From Uliginosibacterium gangwonense DSM 18521 (GTDB taxonomy: Bacteria; Pseudomonadota; Gammaproteobacteria; Burkholderiales; Rhodocyclaceae): 64,000 nt of DNA. Positions 52,891 through 62,018 of the stretch are shown one piece after another (within the stretch, counting starts at the first letter, position 1; each line of letters starts with the position of its first letter). The stretch lies in assembly GCF_000373965.1 (NCBI RefSeq), contig NZ_KB892857.1, positions 171,576-235,575 of the forward strand, written 5' to 3'. A program made the position numbers and the translations under genes. The notes beneath the pieces are model-generated. The model worked only from the letters and a program-made list of their open reading frames with translations. It was not told where the DNA came from and searched no databases.

Positions 52891-55086
52891 TCAGACCTTG
52901 AAGCCCGAGACCGAACCCTTGAGTTCAACAGCGAGATCGGCCAACTGCCCGATAGACAACGCCGATTGTTGCGTACCTTGTGTGGTCGAGTCGTTAATCG
53001 ACAGAATGGTCTTCATGGCCTCGGACACTTCGGTAGCCACGTTTGCCTGACGCTGCGTATCTGCCGAAATCCGTTCAACGAGGGTCGCCATTTCCACCGA
53101 CACATCACCGATCTCTGCCAAGGCCTGACCTGCAGCGTCAGACAGCTTGGCCCCATCAACCACACCACGGGTCGAGTTTTCCATAGCGGCCACGGCGTCC
53201 CCCGTATCCGTCTGAATGGTCTTCACAATCGCCGCAATCTGTTTGGTTGCTTCAGCGGAGCGTTCGGCAAGTCGTTGCACTTCTTCAGCAACCACCGTAA
53301 AGCCGCGCCCTGCTTCCCCTGCGGATGCTGCCTGAATTGCTGCGTTCAAGGCCAGCACGTTCGTCTGCTCGGTAATGTCGGAAATCAGCTCCACGATTTC
53401 ACCGATCTCCTGGGAAGATTCACCCAAGCGCTTGATCCGCTTGGAGGTTTCCTGAATCTGCTCACGAATTTCGTTCATACCCTTGATCGAGTTCTGCACC
53501 GCGTCCGTACCCTTCCGTGCAGCTTCCAGCGAGCGGCGTGCCACCTGTGCGGTCTGCAAGGCGCTGGCGGATACGGAAGTCATTGAACGGGCCATTTCCT
53601 GAACTTGTTGGCCTGCGTGCTGAATCTCGCGGGACTGGCGCTCGGAAGCATCCAGCAGTTCGCCTGAAATCCGTTGGGCGGACTGCGTGGCGATGGTCAC
53701 GCGACCTGCCGCATCGTTAATCCGTCGCACCAACACGGCGAGTTCTTCAATCGTGTAGTTCACCGAGTCGGCGATGGCCCCCGTCACGTCTTCGGTCACA
53801 GTTGCCCGCACGGTCAAGTCACCGTCAGCCAAGTCGCCCATTTCGTTCATCAATCGCAAAATGGCCTGCTGGGTACCGTTTCTTTCGTTTTCAGCCACAG
53901 TCTTTTGGTTTTCAGCTTCGATCCGGCGATTCCCTTGATCGACGTTATAAACCAGCACCAGACCCGCCAAGGTGATCAAGGCCAACAGACCGAAGACCGA
54001 GATGAGCACGATGGTGACGTTCATCCCCGTGTAGTAGCCGTTGTAGCCTTCTGCCAGATCGTTAATCTGATTGAGCAGGGTGGTGGAATCTTGGAAGATC
54101 GAGATACCCGAACGCTTGGCCTGCACCAGCAGCTGGATGTTGGCCAGGATGCCGCCCACGGCCAACTGGTGGCGTTGTGCGAACAAGGACAACTGCTCCA
54201 GCTTTTGCGTGGTGTCCTCGTCGTTGTTCATCTTGCCGAGCTGTTCGAGCAGATCACCGAAGGTATTCGAGTCACGCCCCAGGAGGAAGATCACTTCCGG
54301 GTCAGCGGATTCACCGGCCAACAGAGCGTTGGCGTTCTTGGCCATCCGCTGGGTCAGCATCACGACCTGGTGGGCGATGTCGATATCCTTGGCCGAGGCA
54401 TTGCGTTCGAGCTTGGCACGCGCCACCTGTTCGGCAAAGTCGAGCAGCTGGGCGTTGTTACCGTTAATGGTTGCGACCGCAGTGCTCAAACGCGTCAGGT
54501 TGACCTGCTGTTCAACCAGGGTCTTGGCATCTTTGTCGATCTTGTCCCAGGTCCCCTGCACGTCCTTGAGCTTGGTCAGCACAGAAGCAGGGCTCTCAGG
54601 CACGCTCACCCCGTCAACCACGCCGCCCTTGGTCACGGATGTCAGCAGTTCGGCAAATTTTTCGCGCGACTCTTTCAATTCGGTAAAGCCGGTTCCCCCG
54701 ATATTGGAGGAAGTTGCACCGCTGGAAGCGCTGGAACGCGAACGCGCGCCCCCCGTCACAGCGAGCTGCGCGGCTTTTGCCAGCGTTTGCGAGAGCGTAC
54801 CCATCTGCCGGGCTGCCGACACGAAGGCCGTCCCTTGCGAAGCCGAACGGATCTGGAAGAAGGTCAGCACCACGGTGATTGCAAGCAGCACACCGAAGGC
54901 CCAGCCGAGTATCCGCAACTGTTCGGCAATGGGCTTGTTGCCAATGATGGGCAGAGCAAAGCGCGAGGCCACACCACCCACTGAAGCGTTGGAGGGATCA
55001 ACAGCAGTTGCCTGGTTGCTGTCCATGATCGTGCTATCCGAGTCGCTAGAGCGGCCCTTGCGGCGGAGGAATGTCATCAGTGCCAT
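52891..55086 (-). CDS. pilJ: Type IV pilus methyl-accepting chemotaxis protein PilJ
   Basis: This 731-residue transmembrane chemoreceptor for pilus chemotaxis has helix 1 ([20 protein letters not shown]), a periplasmic PilJ domain with repeated helical text ([34 protein letters not shown]), helix 2 ([20 protein letters not shown]), HAMP-like region and the cytoplasmic signalling tip ([40 protein letters not shown]). The start at 55086 gives a short charged cytoplasmic tail before helix 1. It pairs with PilI and ChpA encoded on either side. Confidence 0.94.
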   Translation of the reverse strand: MALMTFLRRKGRSSDSDSTIMDSNQATAVDPSNASVGGVASRFALPIIGNKPIAEQLRILGWAFGVLLAITVVLTFFQIRSASQGTAFVSAARQMGTLSQTLAKAAQLAVTGGARSRSSASSGATSSNIGGTGFTELKESREKFAELLTSVTKGGVVDGVSVPESPASVLTKLKDVQGTWDKIDKDAKTLVEQQVNLTRLSTAVATINGNNAQLLDFAEQVARAKLERNASAKDIDIAHQVVMLTQRMAKNANALLAGESADPEVIFLLGRDSNTFGDLLEQLGKMNNDEDTTQKLEQLSLFAQRHQLAVGGILANIQLLVQAKRSGISIFQDSTTLLNQINDLAEGYNGYYTGMNVTIVLISVFGLLALITLAGLVLVYNVDQGNRRIEAENQKTVAENERNGTQQAILRLMNEMGDLADGDLTVRATVTEDVTGAIADSVNYTIEELAVLVRRINDAAGRVTIATQSAQRISGELLDASERQSREIQHAGQQVQEMARSMTSVSASALQTAQVARRSLEAARKGTDAVQNSIKGMNEIREQIQETSKRIKRLGESSQEIGEIVELISDITEQTNVLALNAAIQAASAGEAGRGFTVVAEEVQRLAERSAEATKQIAAIVKTIQTDTGDAVAAMENSTRGVVDGAKLSDAAGQALAEIGDVSVEMATLVERISADTQRQANVATEVSEAMKTILSINDSTTQGTQQSALSIGQLADLAVELKGSVSGFKV

Positions 55087-55168
55087 GCGAATGCTCCGGT
55101 AGAAACGGGCGTTGAATCTGGGGGTAGTTCAAAAAACGGGGGAAGCGCAGATGTGTTGATCATGGTCT

Positions 55169-55690
55169 TCAGCGCACATCGGCACTTGCATCAAGAAAAC
55201 GGGGATCGGCCAACAACGGGCGCACGATCAGGTGTTTCCAAAGACGATTCTGGTGATCGCGCAAGGCGTGCCCAACCCAGGGGCGGGGATCGGAAAAGCT
55301 CTCATCCACCTCGAAGTCATCCGGGTTGCGCAAACCCAGCGCACGGTTGACCAGCAGCGCTGTGTTCAGCCCGTGGCGCGTGCCGATGAGCATCATCCGG
55401 GATTCGTTCGACAAGGGCGACGCGGCTTCGCCACAAAATGCGGAGAGATCCACCACACTGTAGAGATTACCACGGACGTTGGCCAGGCCCCGGAACCAGT
55501 TCCGGGTCAATGGCACTTCAGTCAACGCATTGATGGCGATAATCTCACCGGCGTCGGTCAGATCAATGAGCCAATTCTCAGATCCTGCGACCACGGCCAG
55601 CAAAGCCGAGCGCCGACCGCTGCTGCCAACTTCTTGCAGACGGCGGGTAAGATCTTGTTGAAACTCGCGCAAACTGATGCGCTTGGCCAT
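55169..55690 (-). CDS. pilI: CheW-like adapter PilI
   Basis: This 173-residue CheW-domain protein (LTDAGEIIAINALTEVPLTR, NWFRGLANVRGNLYSVVDLS) couples PilJ to ChpA. ALLVNRALGLRNPDDFEVDE closes the CheW fold. There is no enzyme motif. Gene order pilH-pilI-pilJ supports the name. The intergenic gaps are 57 nt to pilH and 82 nt to pilJ. Confidence 0.93.
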   Translation of the reverse strand: MAKRISLREFQQDLTRRLQEVGSSGRRSALLAVVAGSENWLIDLTDAGEIIAINALTEVPLTRNWFRGLANVRGNLYSVVDLSAFCGEAASPLSNESRMMLIGTRHGLNTALLVNRALGLRNPDDFEVDESFSDPRPWVGHALRDHQNRLWKHLIVRPLLADPRFLDASADVR

Positions 55691-55747
55691 GCCAGCCTCC
55701 TTTATGTTATTGCTCTGGCGAACAACCCCCCGGAAGAGGCAAACTTT

Positions 55748-56113
55748 TTAGCCGATGGCCTGAATCTTCTTGAGCAGTTCTTCCAAGTCCAGCGGCTTGG
55801 TCATGTAGTCAAACGCCCCCTGGCGCATTCCCCAGATCTTGTCAGTTTCCTGATCTTTGCTGGTGGTCATGATGATGGGGATGTTGCGCGTTTCTTCATC
55901 GCGCGAAATCGTGCGGGTAGCCTGGTAGCCGTTGATGCCGGGCATCACCACGTCCATCAGGATCAGGTCGGGCTTTTCGGCCTTGGATTTGACCACGCCA
56001 TCTTCGCCGTTTTCTGCGGTCACAACCGAGAAACCTTGTTTGCTCAAAAACTCAATCAGGGCAAAACGTTCTGTAGGGGAGTCATCCACGACCAGGATTT
56101 TCTTGATTGGCAT
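55748..56113 (-). CDS. pilH: Twitching motility response regulator PilH
   Basis: This 121-residue single-domain receiver has D10-D11 and phospho-acceptor Asp 54 (LILMDVVMPGING), T in IIMTTSKDQET and K in YMTKPLDLEELL. Single-domain receivers of this cluster act on pilus motors or as phosphate sinks for ChpA. It lies 24 nt after pilG. Confidence 0.94.
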   Translation of the reverse strand: MPIKKILVVDDSPTERFALIEFLSKQGFSVVTAENGEDGVVKSKAEKPDLILMDVVMPGINGYQATRTISRDEETRNIPIIMTTSKDQETDKIWGMRQGAFDYMTKPLDLEELLKKIQAIG

Positions 56114-56137
56114 AGTTCATCAACCTTAAATAAACGA

Positions 56138-56539
56138 TCAGCGCTGTTCGCGCAGCAAAATATATTCAGAAACAGCCTTGAGCAGACTGTCCTTGGTAAA
56201 AGGCTTGGTCAAGTATTCATCAGAGCCCACCATGCGGCCACGCGCCCGGTCGAACAAGCCATCCTTGGATGAAAGCATGATCACCGGGGTTACGGCAAAC
56301 TTGGGGTTCTTCTTGATGAGCGCACAGGTCTGGTAACCATCCAGGCGCGGCATCATGATGTCCACAAAGATCAGGTCCGGGTGGTGGTCCGCGATTTTTG
56401 CCAATGCATCAAATCCATCTTCGGCCAACAATACCTGATAGCCCGCCTGCGCAAGAAAAATCTCCGCGCTCCGGCGAATAGTATTGCTGTCATCGATCAC
56501 CATGACCTTGATGCCCGAGACATCAGTTTTGTCTGCCAA
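56138..56539 (-). CDS. pilG: Twitching motility response regulator PilG
   Basis: The TTG at 56539 with gaggag 6 nt upstream gives 133 residues, matching PilG length in Pseudomonas; the longer frame starts in unrelated sequence. The receiver has D16-D17, phospho-acceptor Asp 60 (IFVDIMMPRLDG) and K in YLTKPFTKDSLL. PilG stimulates pilus extension downstream of ChpA. It is first of the pil-chp genes seen here. A later Met (residue 13) is a poor alternative because it cuts into the first strand. Confidence 0.93.
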   Translation of the reverse strand: MADKTDVSGIKVMVIDDSNTIRRSAEIFLAQAGYQVLLAEDGFDALAKIADHHPDLIFVDIMMPRLDGYQTCALIKKNPKFAVTPVIMLSSKDGLFDRARGRMVGSDEYLTKPFTKDSLLKAVSEYILLREQR

Positions 56540-56725
56540 CGTCTGCTCCTCTCTACCGCCACAACATTCGTGTTGCCACGGCCTGTGCCAAAGCGCGACT
56601 CGACGCATGGCCATATGCCCACTACACATGGCTCCATTGTACGCCGAGGCAGTAATTATCTGCCACACCGCGCGAAATATATCAAATATTGTGGTATATC
56701 GGACTGACGCGACACACCACGTTAC

Positions 56726-56911
56726 TTAGAGCGACACGGATTCGAAGTCTTCTTTCCTTGCTCCACACTCAGGACAGCTCCAGTTCGGAGGCAAATCGCC
56801 CCATGGCGTACCCGGAGCGATCCCGTCTTCTGGTAGACCAGCCGCTTCATCGTAGATAAAGCCACAGGTCAGACACATCCATGTAGTATGGGGATCAGGC
56901 AGTACGGGCAT
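56726..56911 (-). CDS. Rubredoxin
   Basis: This 61-residue electron carrier has the two iron-binding knuckles CLTCGFIYDEAAGLPEDGI and WSCPECGARKEDFE, with PPNW before the second. It would pass single electrons to oxidases, alkane hydroxylases or peroxide-reducing enzymes. It is divergent from thiD (74 bp between starts), an arrangement common in betaproteobacteria, though no functional link between the two is known. Confidence 0.96.
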   Translation of the reverse strand: MPVLPDPHTTWMCLTCGFIYDEAAGLPEDGIAPGTPWGDLPPNWSCPECGARKEDFESVSL

Positions 56912-56985
56912 GATATCGCAGAGCTTGGGTTACACTGCTGCTGATATTAGCGCATTTTTTCCCGTTAATTCACCGGGACCGCCCA

Positions 56986-57822
56986 ATGATGAAGCCTTCT
57001 GCCGCACAATCCAGCTCAAAGGAGCGGATTATCCCATCTATATTGAGTTTTGCCCCCACCGATCCGACCTGTGGTACGGGTCTGCACGCTGACGTGCTCA
57101 CTGCCGCAGCACTAGGCGTGATGCCACTTGCCGTCACAACCGGGGTGGTGGTCCAGAACACCTCCATGTTCGAAGGCTTTCTGCCCGTGGATGATGACTG
57201 GATCGTCGATCAAGCCCGCGCTGTACTAGAGGACATGCCCGTCCATGCCATCAAGGTGGGCACCCTGGGCAGCGCCGAGGCGGTTGCAGCGGTCGCCGAG
57301 ATCCTGGCGGACTACCCCGACATTCCGGTGGTCTACGACCCGGCCTTTCTCCTCACCGGGGACGACCCGATGGCCGAGGAGGATTTCTTTGCCACCGTTG
57401 GCGGCATGATCCTGCCCCTGGTTGAAATCGTCACCCCGAGCCTGAGTGAAGCACGTCGGCTAGTGCAGGACGAGGATGAAGAGGACACCCTGAGCGCGGC
57501 AGATTGCGCCCGCCGCCTGCTCGAACTTGAATGCGGCCATGTGTTGATCAGCGGGCGCCACGAGCAGGCCGCGCAAGTGGTCAATACGCTTTATGGCACC
57601 CAGGGCATCTTGCGCACCGATGTATGGGAACGCCTGCCGGGCACCTTCCACGGTGCGGGCTGCACCCTGTCTGCCGCCCTGACAGCCTTCATGGCGCTGG
57701 GGCATCCGGTATTCGAAGCCGCCTATCTGGCTCAGCAATACACCTGGAACACCCTGGCCCAGGGCGCCCGTCCGGGGATGGGCAAGTCGCTGCCCAAACG
57801 GTTTCTGGAACCCCGATCATGA
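56986..57822 (+). CDS. thiD: Hydroxymethylpyrimidine/phosphomethylpyrimidine kinase
   Basis: This 278-residue ribokinase-fold enzyme makes HMP-PP for thiamine synthesis. Motifs are IPSILSFAPTDPTCGTGLHA at the start (GxD-GxG pattern), LGVMPLAVTTGVVVQNTSMF, VVYDPAFLLTGDDPMAEEDF, IVTPSLSEARRLV and GTFHGAGCTLSAALTAFMAL (catalytic GAGD-like loop, here GAGC). The catalytic aspartate of the usual GAGD position reads Cys, which deserves attention. The stop overlaps the thiE start (ATGA). Confidence 0.92.
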   Translation: MMKPSAAQSSSKERIIPSILSFAPTDPTCGTGLHADVLTAAALGVMPLAVTTGVVVQNTSMFEGFLPVDDDWIVDQARAVLEDMPVHAIKVGTLGSAEAVAAVAEILADYPDIPVVYDPAFLLTGDDPMAEEDFFATVGGMILPLVEIVTPSLSEARRLVQDEDEEDTLSAADCARRLLELECGHVLISGRHEQAAQVVNTLYGTQGILRTDVWERLPGTFHGAGCTLSAALTAFMALGHPVFEAAYLAQQYTWNTLAQGARPGMGKSLPKRFLEPRS

Positions 57823-58433
57823 TGCAACGCGGACTCTATCTGGTCACCCCGGACTGGAACGACACCGCCCGCCTGCTGGCCACCAGCCATGCAGCCATGC
57901 GGGGGGGCGCGCAGGTGTTGCAATATCGCCACAAAACCGCCAACCCCACCCTGCGGCGTGAGCAGGCCAGGGCGCTGCGTGAGCTGACCCGCGAACAGGA
58001 TGTCGCCTTGATCATCAACGACGATTTGGAGCTTGCGGTCGCCGTGGAGGCGGACGGCGTGCATATCGGCCGCGATGATGGCGAGGTAGCCCTACTGCGC
58101 GAGGCAGCGGGTAGCGGGCTCTGCATCGGCGTGTCGTGCTACAACGATTTTGAACGCGCCCGCTTGGCCATGGAGGCGGGGGCGAGTTACGTGGCCTTTG
58201 GCGCAATGTTCGCCTCGCCCACCAAGCCGGAGGCAGTGGCCGCATCGCCCACGCTGATCACCCGTGCCAAAACCGAACTGGGTGCGCGGGTGGCCTGCAT
58301 CGGCGGGATCACGGCGGATAATGCAGCCCCCCTGGTTGCTGCGGGTGCGGACTGGCTGGCCGTGATCACAGACATGTACCATGCTACCGACCCGCAAGCG
58401 CAGGCCATGCGTTTTGCGCGTCTTTATTCCTGA
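57819..58433 (+). CDS. thiE: Thiamine-phosphate synthase
   Basis: This 204-residue TIM-barrel enzyme couples HMP-PP with thiazole phosphate. It begins at ATG 57819 overlapping thiD (ATGA), or at the adjacent ATG 57822. Blocks are [24 protein letters not shown] (KxK-like substrate contact), [60 protein letters not shown] and [20 protein letters not shown]. It forms the core of a thiD-thiE-hemL transcript. Confidence 0.95.
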   Translation: MMQRGLYLVTPDWNDTARLLATSHAAMRGGAQVLQYRHKTANPTLRREQARALRELTREQDVALIINDDLELAVAVEADGVHIGRDDGEVALLREAAGSGLCIGVSCYNDFERARLAMEAGASYVAFGAMFASPTKPEAVAASPTLITRAKTELGARVACIGGITADNAAPLVAAGADWLAVITDMYHATDPQAQAMRFARLYS

Positions 58434-58462
58434 TACCCCATTGTTTCCCAGAGAATCCAACC

Positions 58463-59743
58463 ATGTCTCGCAACCAAGAATTGTTTGAACGCGCCCAGCG
58501 CACCATCCCTGGCGGCGTCAATTCTCCTGTCCGCGCTTTCCGTTCAGTAGGCGGCACACCACGCTTCCTCGCCCGCGCCGAAGGCGCCTATGTATGGGAT
58601 GCCGATGGCAAGCGCTACACCGATTACGTGGGTTCCTGGGGCCCGGCCATCCTCGGCCACGCCCACCCGGAGGTCATCGAGGCCGTGCAACGTGCCGCCG
58701 CCGATGGGCTGTCCTTTGGCGCCCCGACCGAACGGGAAGTGGAGATGGCCGAACTCCTCACCGAGATGCTCCCCAGCATTGAGATGGTGCGCCTGGTCTC
58801 CTCCGGCACCGAGGCGACAATGAGCGCGATCCGCCTGGCGCGTGGCTTTACCGGGCGGGATGCCATCGTCAAGTTTGAAGGCTGTTACCACGGCCATGCC
58901 GATAGCCTGCTCGTCAAGGCAGGCTCCGGGTTGCTCACCTTCGGCAACCCTTCTTCAGGCGGCGTGCCTGCGGATTTCGCCCGCCATACCATCGTGCTGG
59001 ACTACAACAACGTCGCCGCGCTGGAAGAATGCTTTGCCACGCGCGGGCATGAGATCGCCTGCGTGATCATCGAACCGGTAGCGGGCAACATGAATCTGGT
59101 ACGCCCCTCGCAAGCCTATATGGATCGCCTGCGCGCACTGTGCACCGAACACGGCACGGTATTGATCTTCGATGAGGTGATGACAGGCTTTCGCGTCGGC
59201 CTGGGCTGCGCCCAGGGACTGTATGGCATCACCCCGGATCTGACCACGCTGGGCAAGATCATCGGTGGCGGCATGCCGGTAGGTGCCTTTGGCGGCAAAC
59301 GCGAAATCATGGAGAAGATCGCCCCGCTTGGCTCGGTCTATCAGGCTGGCACCTTGTCGGGCAGCCCGGTTGCCGTTGCCGCCGGACTCGCCACCCTGCG
59401 CCTGATCCGCCGCCCTGGCTTCTACGATGCCCTCGTCGCCCAGACCAGTGCCCTGGTGAGCGGCCTGTCAGATGCAGCAGCCAAGCATGGCGTGGCGTTT
59501 TCGGCGCAATCGGTCGGCGCGATGTTTGGCCTGTACTTCAGCGCCCAGGTGCCGACGAACTTTGCCGAGGTCATGGCTTCCGACCGCGAACGCTTCAACC
59601 ACTTCTTCCATGCCATGCTGGAAGCGGGGCACTATCTTGCCCCGTCGGCCTTTGAGGCAGGTTTTGTATCCGCCGCGCATGATCAGGCCGTGATCGCCAC
59701 CACGGTTGCAGCCGCAAAGGCGGCTTTCGCGCAACTGAAATAA
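58463..59743 (+). CDS. hemL: Glutamate-1-semialdehyde 2,1-aminomutase
   Basis: This 426-residue PLP enzyme converts glutamate-1-semialdehyde to 5-aminolevulinate in haem synthesis. Landmarks are the N-terminal [35 protein letters not shown]-like text, [59 protein letters not shown] and the PLP lysine at residue 265 ([17 protein letters not shown]), the same position as in E. coli. It is 29 nt after thiE. Confidence 0.97.
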   Translation: MSRNQELFERAQRTIPGGVNSPVRAFRSVGGTPRFLARAEGAYVWDADGKRYTDYVGSWGPAILGHAHPEVIEAVQRAAADGLSFGAPTEREVEMAELLTEMLPSIEMVRLVSSGTEATMSAIRLARGFTGRDAIVKFEGCYHGHADSLLVKAGSGLLTFGNPSSGGVPADFARHTIVLDYNNVAALEECFATRGHEIACVIIEPVAGNMNLVRPSQAYMDRLRALCTEHGTVLIFDEVMTGFRVGLGCAQGLYGITPDLTTLGKIIGGGMPVGAFGGKREIMEKIAPLGSVYQAGTLSGSPVAVAAGLATLRLIRRPGFYDALVAQTSALVSGLSDAAAKHGVAFSAQSVGAMFGLYFSAQVPTNFAEVMASDRERFNHFFHAMLEAGHYLAPSAFEAGFVSAAHDQAVIATTVAAAKAAFAQLK

Positions 59744-59890
59744 GGAGAATCATCGGCGGAGCCCTCCGCAACATTTGGGACTTTGTGCAGATTTCAGCAC
59801 AAGAGAATATTTCAGCCATACAATCAAGGATTGTGCATTGTATTGGTCATGAAGATTCCCGATAACCACTCTTGTGAGAGGAAGTCCCAA

Positions 59891-61063
59891 ATGTTCAAGA
59901 TTCAAACGCTGAACAAGATCGCCACCTGTGGCCTCGACCGCCTGCCCCGCGACAATTTCGAATCCGCCACCGAAATCGTCAATCCAGATGGCATCCTTGT
60001 TCGCTCCGCCGACATGCACAAACTGGACCTCCCCTCGTCGGTACTCGCCATTGCCCGCGCCGGCGCGGGCGTCAACAATATTCCGCTACCTACCTGTACC
60101 GAACGGGGCATCGTGGTCTTCAACACCCCCGGCGCCAATGCCAATGGGGTGAAAGAGATGGTGATTGCAGCCATGCTACTGTCCTCACGCAAGCTCTTTG
60201 AAGGCATCACCTGGGCACAAGGGCTGAAAGGGCAGGACGCTATCCCAGAACAGGTGGAAAAAGGCAAGGCCCAATTCGTGGGGCCGGAAATCCAGGGCAA
60301 AACACTGGGCGTGATTGGCCTGGGCGCCATCGGCGTATTGGTGGCCAATGCAGCCAGTGCGCTGGGCATGCGGGTCTTGGGGCTTGACCCCTTCATCAGC
60401 GTAGAGGCTGCCTGGAGGCTCTCGCATAACGTGATCAAGGCACCGGGGCTGGATACCCTGGTTGCCGAGGCCGATTACATCACCATCCACGTGCCACTGA
60501 CGGCTGACACCAAGAACCTCTTCAATGCCGAACGCATTGCCCGGATGAAAAAAGGCGCGCGGATACTCAATTTCAGCCGCTCCGGTCTGGTCGACAATGC
60601 TGCTGTCAAAGCGGCACTGGCCAGCGGGCATCTGGATGGCTATGTGTGTGACTTCCCGGAAGAGGAATTGCTGGGCGTTCCCAAGGTTTTGCCGACCCCC
60701 CACCTGGGCGCCTCCACCCCTGAATCGGAAGACAACTGTGCCATCATGGCCGCCGAACAGTTGCGCGAATACCTGGAACGCGGCAACATCAGCAATTCAG
60801 TGAACTTCCCGACCTGTGAAATGGCGCCTACCGGCAAGACCCGCATCACGGTTGCCAACAGAAATGTTCCCAATGTCATCAGCAGCCTGACTTCACTCCT
60901 GGGCAGCATCGGGCTTAATATAGAAGACATGCTCAACAAAAACAGGGGAGAAGTCGCCTATAACATCATCGATGTATCCGGGGATGTCACCCCTGAGACG
61001 ATCGCCCACCTCAAGAGCGTGGAAGGCGTGATCGCAGTACGCGTGATTCCCAACTGCAACTAG
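59891..61063 (+). CDS. serA: D-3-phosphoglycerate dehydrogenase
   Basis: The ATG at 59891 with an agagga site gives 390 residues; the earlier frame is not conserved. This first enzyme of serine synthesis has IARAGAGVNNIPLPTCTERG, GPEIQGKTLGVIGLGAIGVL (Rossmann GxGxxG), FNAERIARMKKGARILNFSR, SGLVDNAAVKAALASGHLDG and the catalytic HLGASTPESEDN. A C-terminal ACT domain (from ~residue 318, TRITVANRNVPNVISSLTSL) is short, as in type II/III enzymes, and may bind serine. Neighbouring hemL is a separate unit with 147 bp between. Confidence 0.94.
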   Translation: MFKIQTLNKIATCGLDRLPRDNFESATEIVNPDGILVRSADMHKLDLPSSVLAIARAGAGVNNIPLPTCTERGIVVFNTPGANANGVKEMVIAAMLLSSRKLFEGITWAQGLKGQDAIPEQVEKGKAQFVGPEIQGKTLGVIGLGAIGVLVANAASALGMRVLGLDPFISVEAAWRLSHNVIKAPGLDTLVAEADYITIHVPLTADTKNLFNAERIARMKKGARILNFSRSGLVDNAAVKAALASGHLDGYVCDFPEEELLGVPKVLPTPHLGASTPESEDNCAIMAAEQLREYLERGNISNSVNFPTCEMAPTGKTRITVANRNVPNVISSLTSLLGSIGLNIEDMLNKNRGEVAYNIIDVSGDVTPETIAHLKSVEGVIAVRVIPNCN

Positions 61064-61124
61064 ATCCGCCCCTTACACGATTCGCATAGACATAGTTTTT
61101 CCCCACACTGTAAAAGGACACCAC

Positions 61125-61499
61125 ATGATCGGTTATGTCACCTTTGGCACCAATGACCTTCAACGTGCAGCCGCTTTCTATGACGCACTGTTTACCGTAA
61201 CCGGTGCCAAGCGCTATATAAATTCCGAGCGTTTCGTCAGTTGGAGCGCTGCGCCCAACACCCCCACCCTGGGCGTAATCAAGCCCTTTGACGGCCAGCC
61301 TGCCACCGTGGGCAATGGCACCATGGTTTCCCTCTACCTGCCCAGCACCGCCTTGGTTGATGCCCTGCACAAGAAGGCACTGGAACTGGGCGGCAAGGAC
61401 GAAGGCGCACCGGGTCCGCGTGGCGAAGGTGGCTTCTATGGCGCCTATTTCCGCGATCTGGATGGCAACAAGCTGGCTGCCTTCACCATGACAAAGTAA
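61125..61499 (+). CDS. VOC family (glyoxalase/bleomycin-resistance fold) protein
   Basis: This 124-residue vicinal-oxygen-chelate protein has two beta-alpha-beta modules: MIGYVTFGTNDLQRAAAFYD with ALFTVTGAKR, and MVSLYLPSTALVDALHKKAL with GFYGAYFRDLDGNKLAAFTM. The closing DLDGNKLAAF is the family hallmark, and a Glu ligand at the end is missing (Ala), so metal catalysis is uncertain. It probably binds a small molecule. It follows serA by 61 nt. Confidence 0.87.
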   Translation: MIGYVTFGTNDLQRAAAFYDALFTVTGAKRYINSERFVSWSAAPNTPTLGVIKPFDGQPATVGNGTMVSLYLPSTALVDALHKKALELGGKDEGAPGPRGEGGFYGAYFRDLDGNKLAAFTMTK

Positions 61500-61517
61500 T
61501 TCGTCCAGGGTTGGTCT

Positions 61518-61551
61518 GCACAATCCGGCTCATCCAAGAACCGGGTTGTGC
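61518..61551. terminator. Hairpin between the VOC gene and the convergent ACT gene
   Basis: An 11-bp stem with one wobble (61518-61528 with 61541-61551) sits between two convergent stops. There is no T-run, so it is a tentative bidirectional transcription end. Confidence 0.4.
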
Positions 61552-61561
61552 CGCTATGTGC

Positions 61562-61993
61562 CTACGCAGCAAACAGCGTGACAGGGGCGATCACACTGAT
61601 CCCGCGCTGCTGCAATTCAGACACGGCACGGTCTGGCTCCGCAAAGCGGATAATGACCACTGCATGCTGACCCACGGCGGTGCTGAACGCGTACATGTAT
61701 TCGATGTTGAGCCCTGCTGCATCGGCCTCGACCAGAATACGGGCGAGCCCACCGGCATCGTCCGGCACTTCAACCGCCACCACTTCGGTCAGACGGGTGA
61801 CATAACCTGCTGCGTCCAGCGCAACCTTGCCCGCAGCGGGGTCCGCCACAATCAGGCGCAGAATACCGAATTCGGCGGTGTCCGCAAGCATCAGGGTATG
61901 GATATTCACGCCCTTGGCCGCCAGAGCGGTACAGGCTGCATGCAGGCGGCCGGGGCGGTTTTCGATGAAGGTGGAAAGCTGGGTGACTTTCAT
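61562..61993 (-). CDS. Tandem ACT-domain protein
   Basis: This 143-residue protein has two ACT units (residues ~3-70, VTQLSTFIENRPGRLHAACT; ~73-140, VVAVEVPDDAGGLARILVEA). ACT pairs bind amino acids and similar small ligands. It follows paaK by 25 nt on the same strand, a conserved placement in arylacetate/indolepyruvate clusters, suggesting a role as amino-acid (phenylalanine or similar) sensor for the pathway (inference). There is no catalytic domain. Confidence 0.9.
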   Translation of the reverse strand: MKVTQLSTFIENRPGRLHAACTALAAKGVNIHTLMLADTAEFGILRLIVADPAAGKVALDAAGYVTRLTEVVAVEVPDDAGGLARILVEADAAGLNIEYMYAFSTAVGQHAVVIIRFAEPDRAVSELQQRGISVIAPVTLFAA

Positions 61994-62018
61994 GACTGGG
62001 GTCCAATACTAGTATCGA

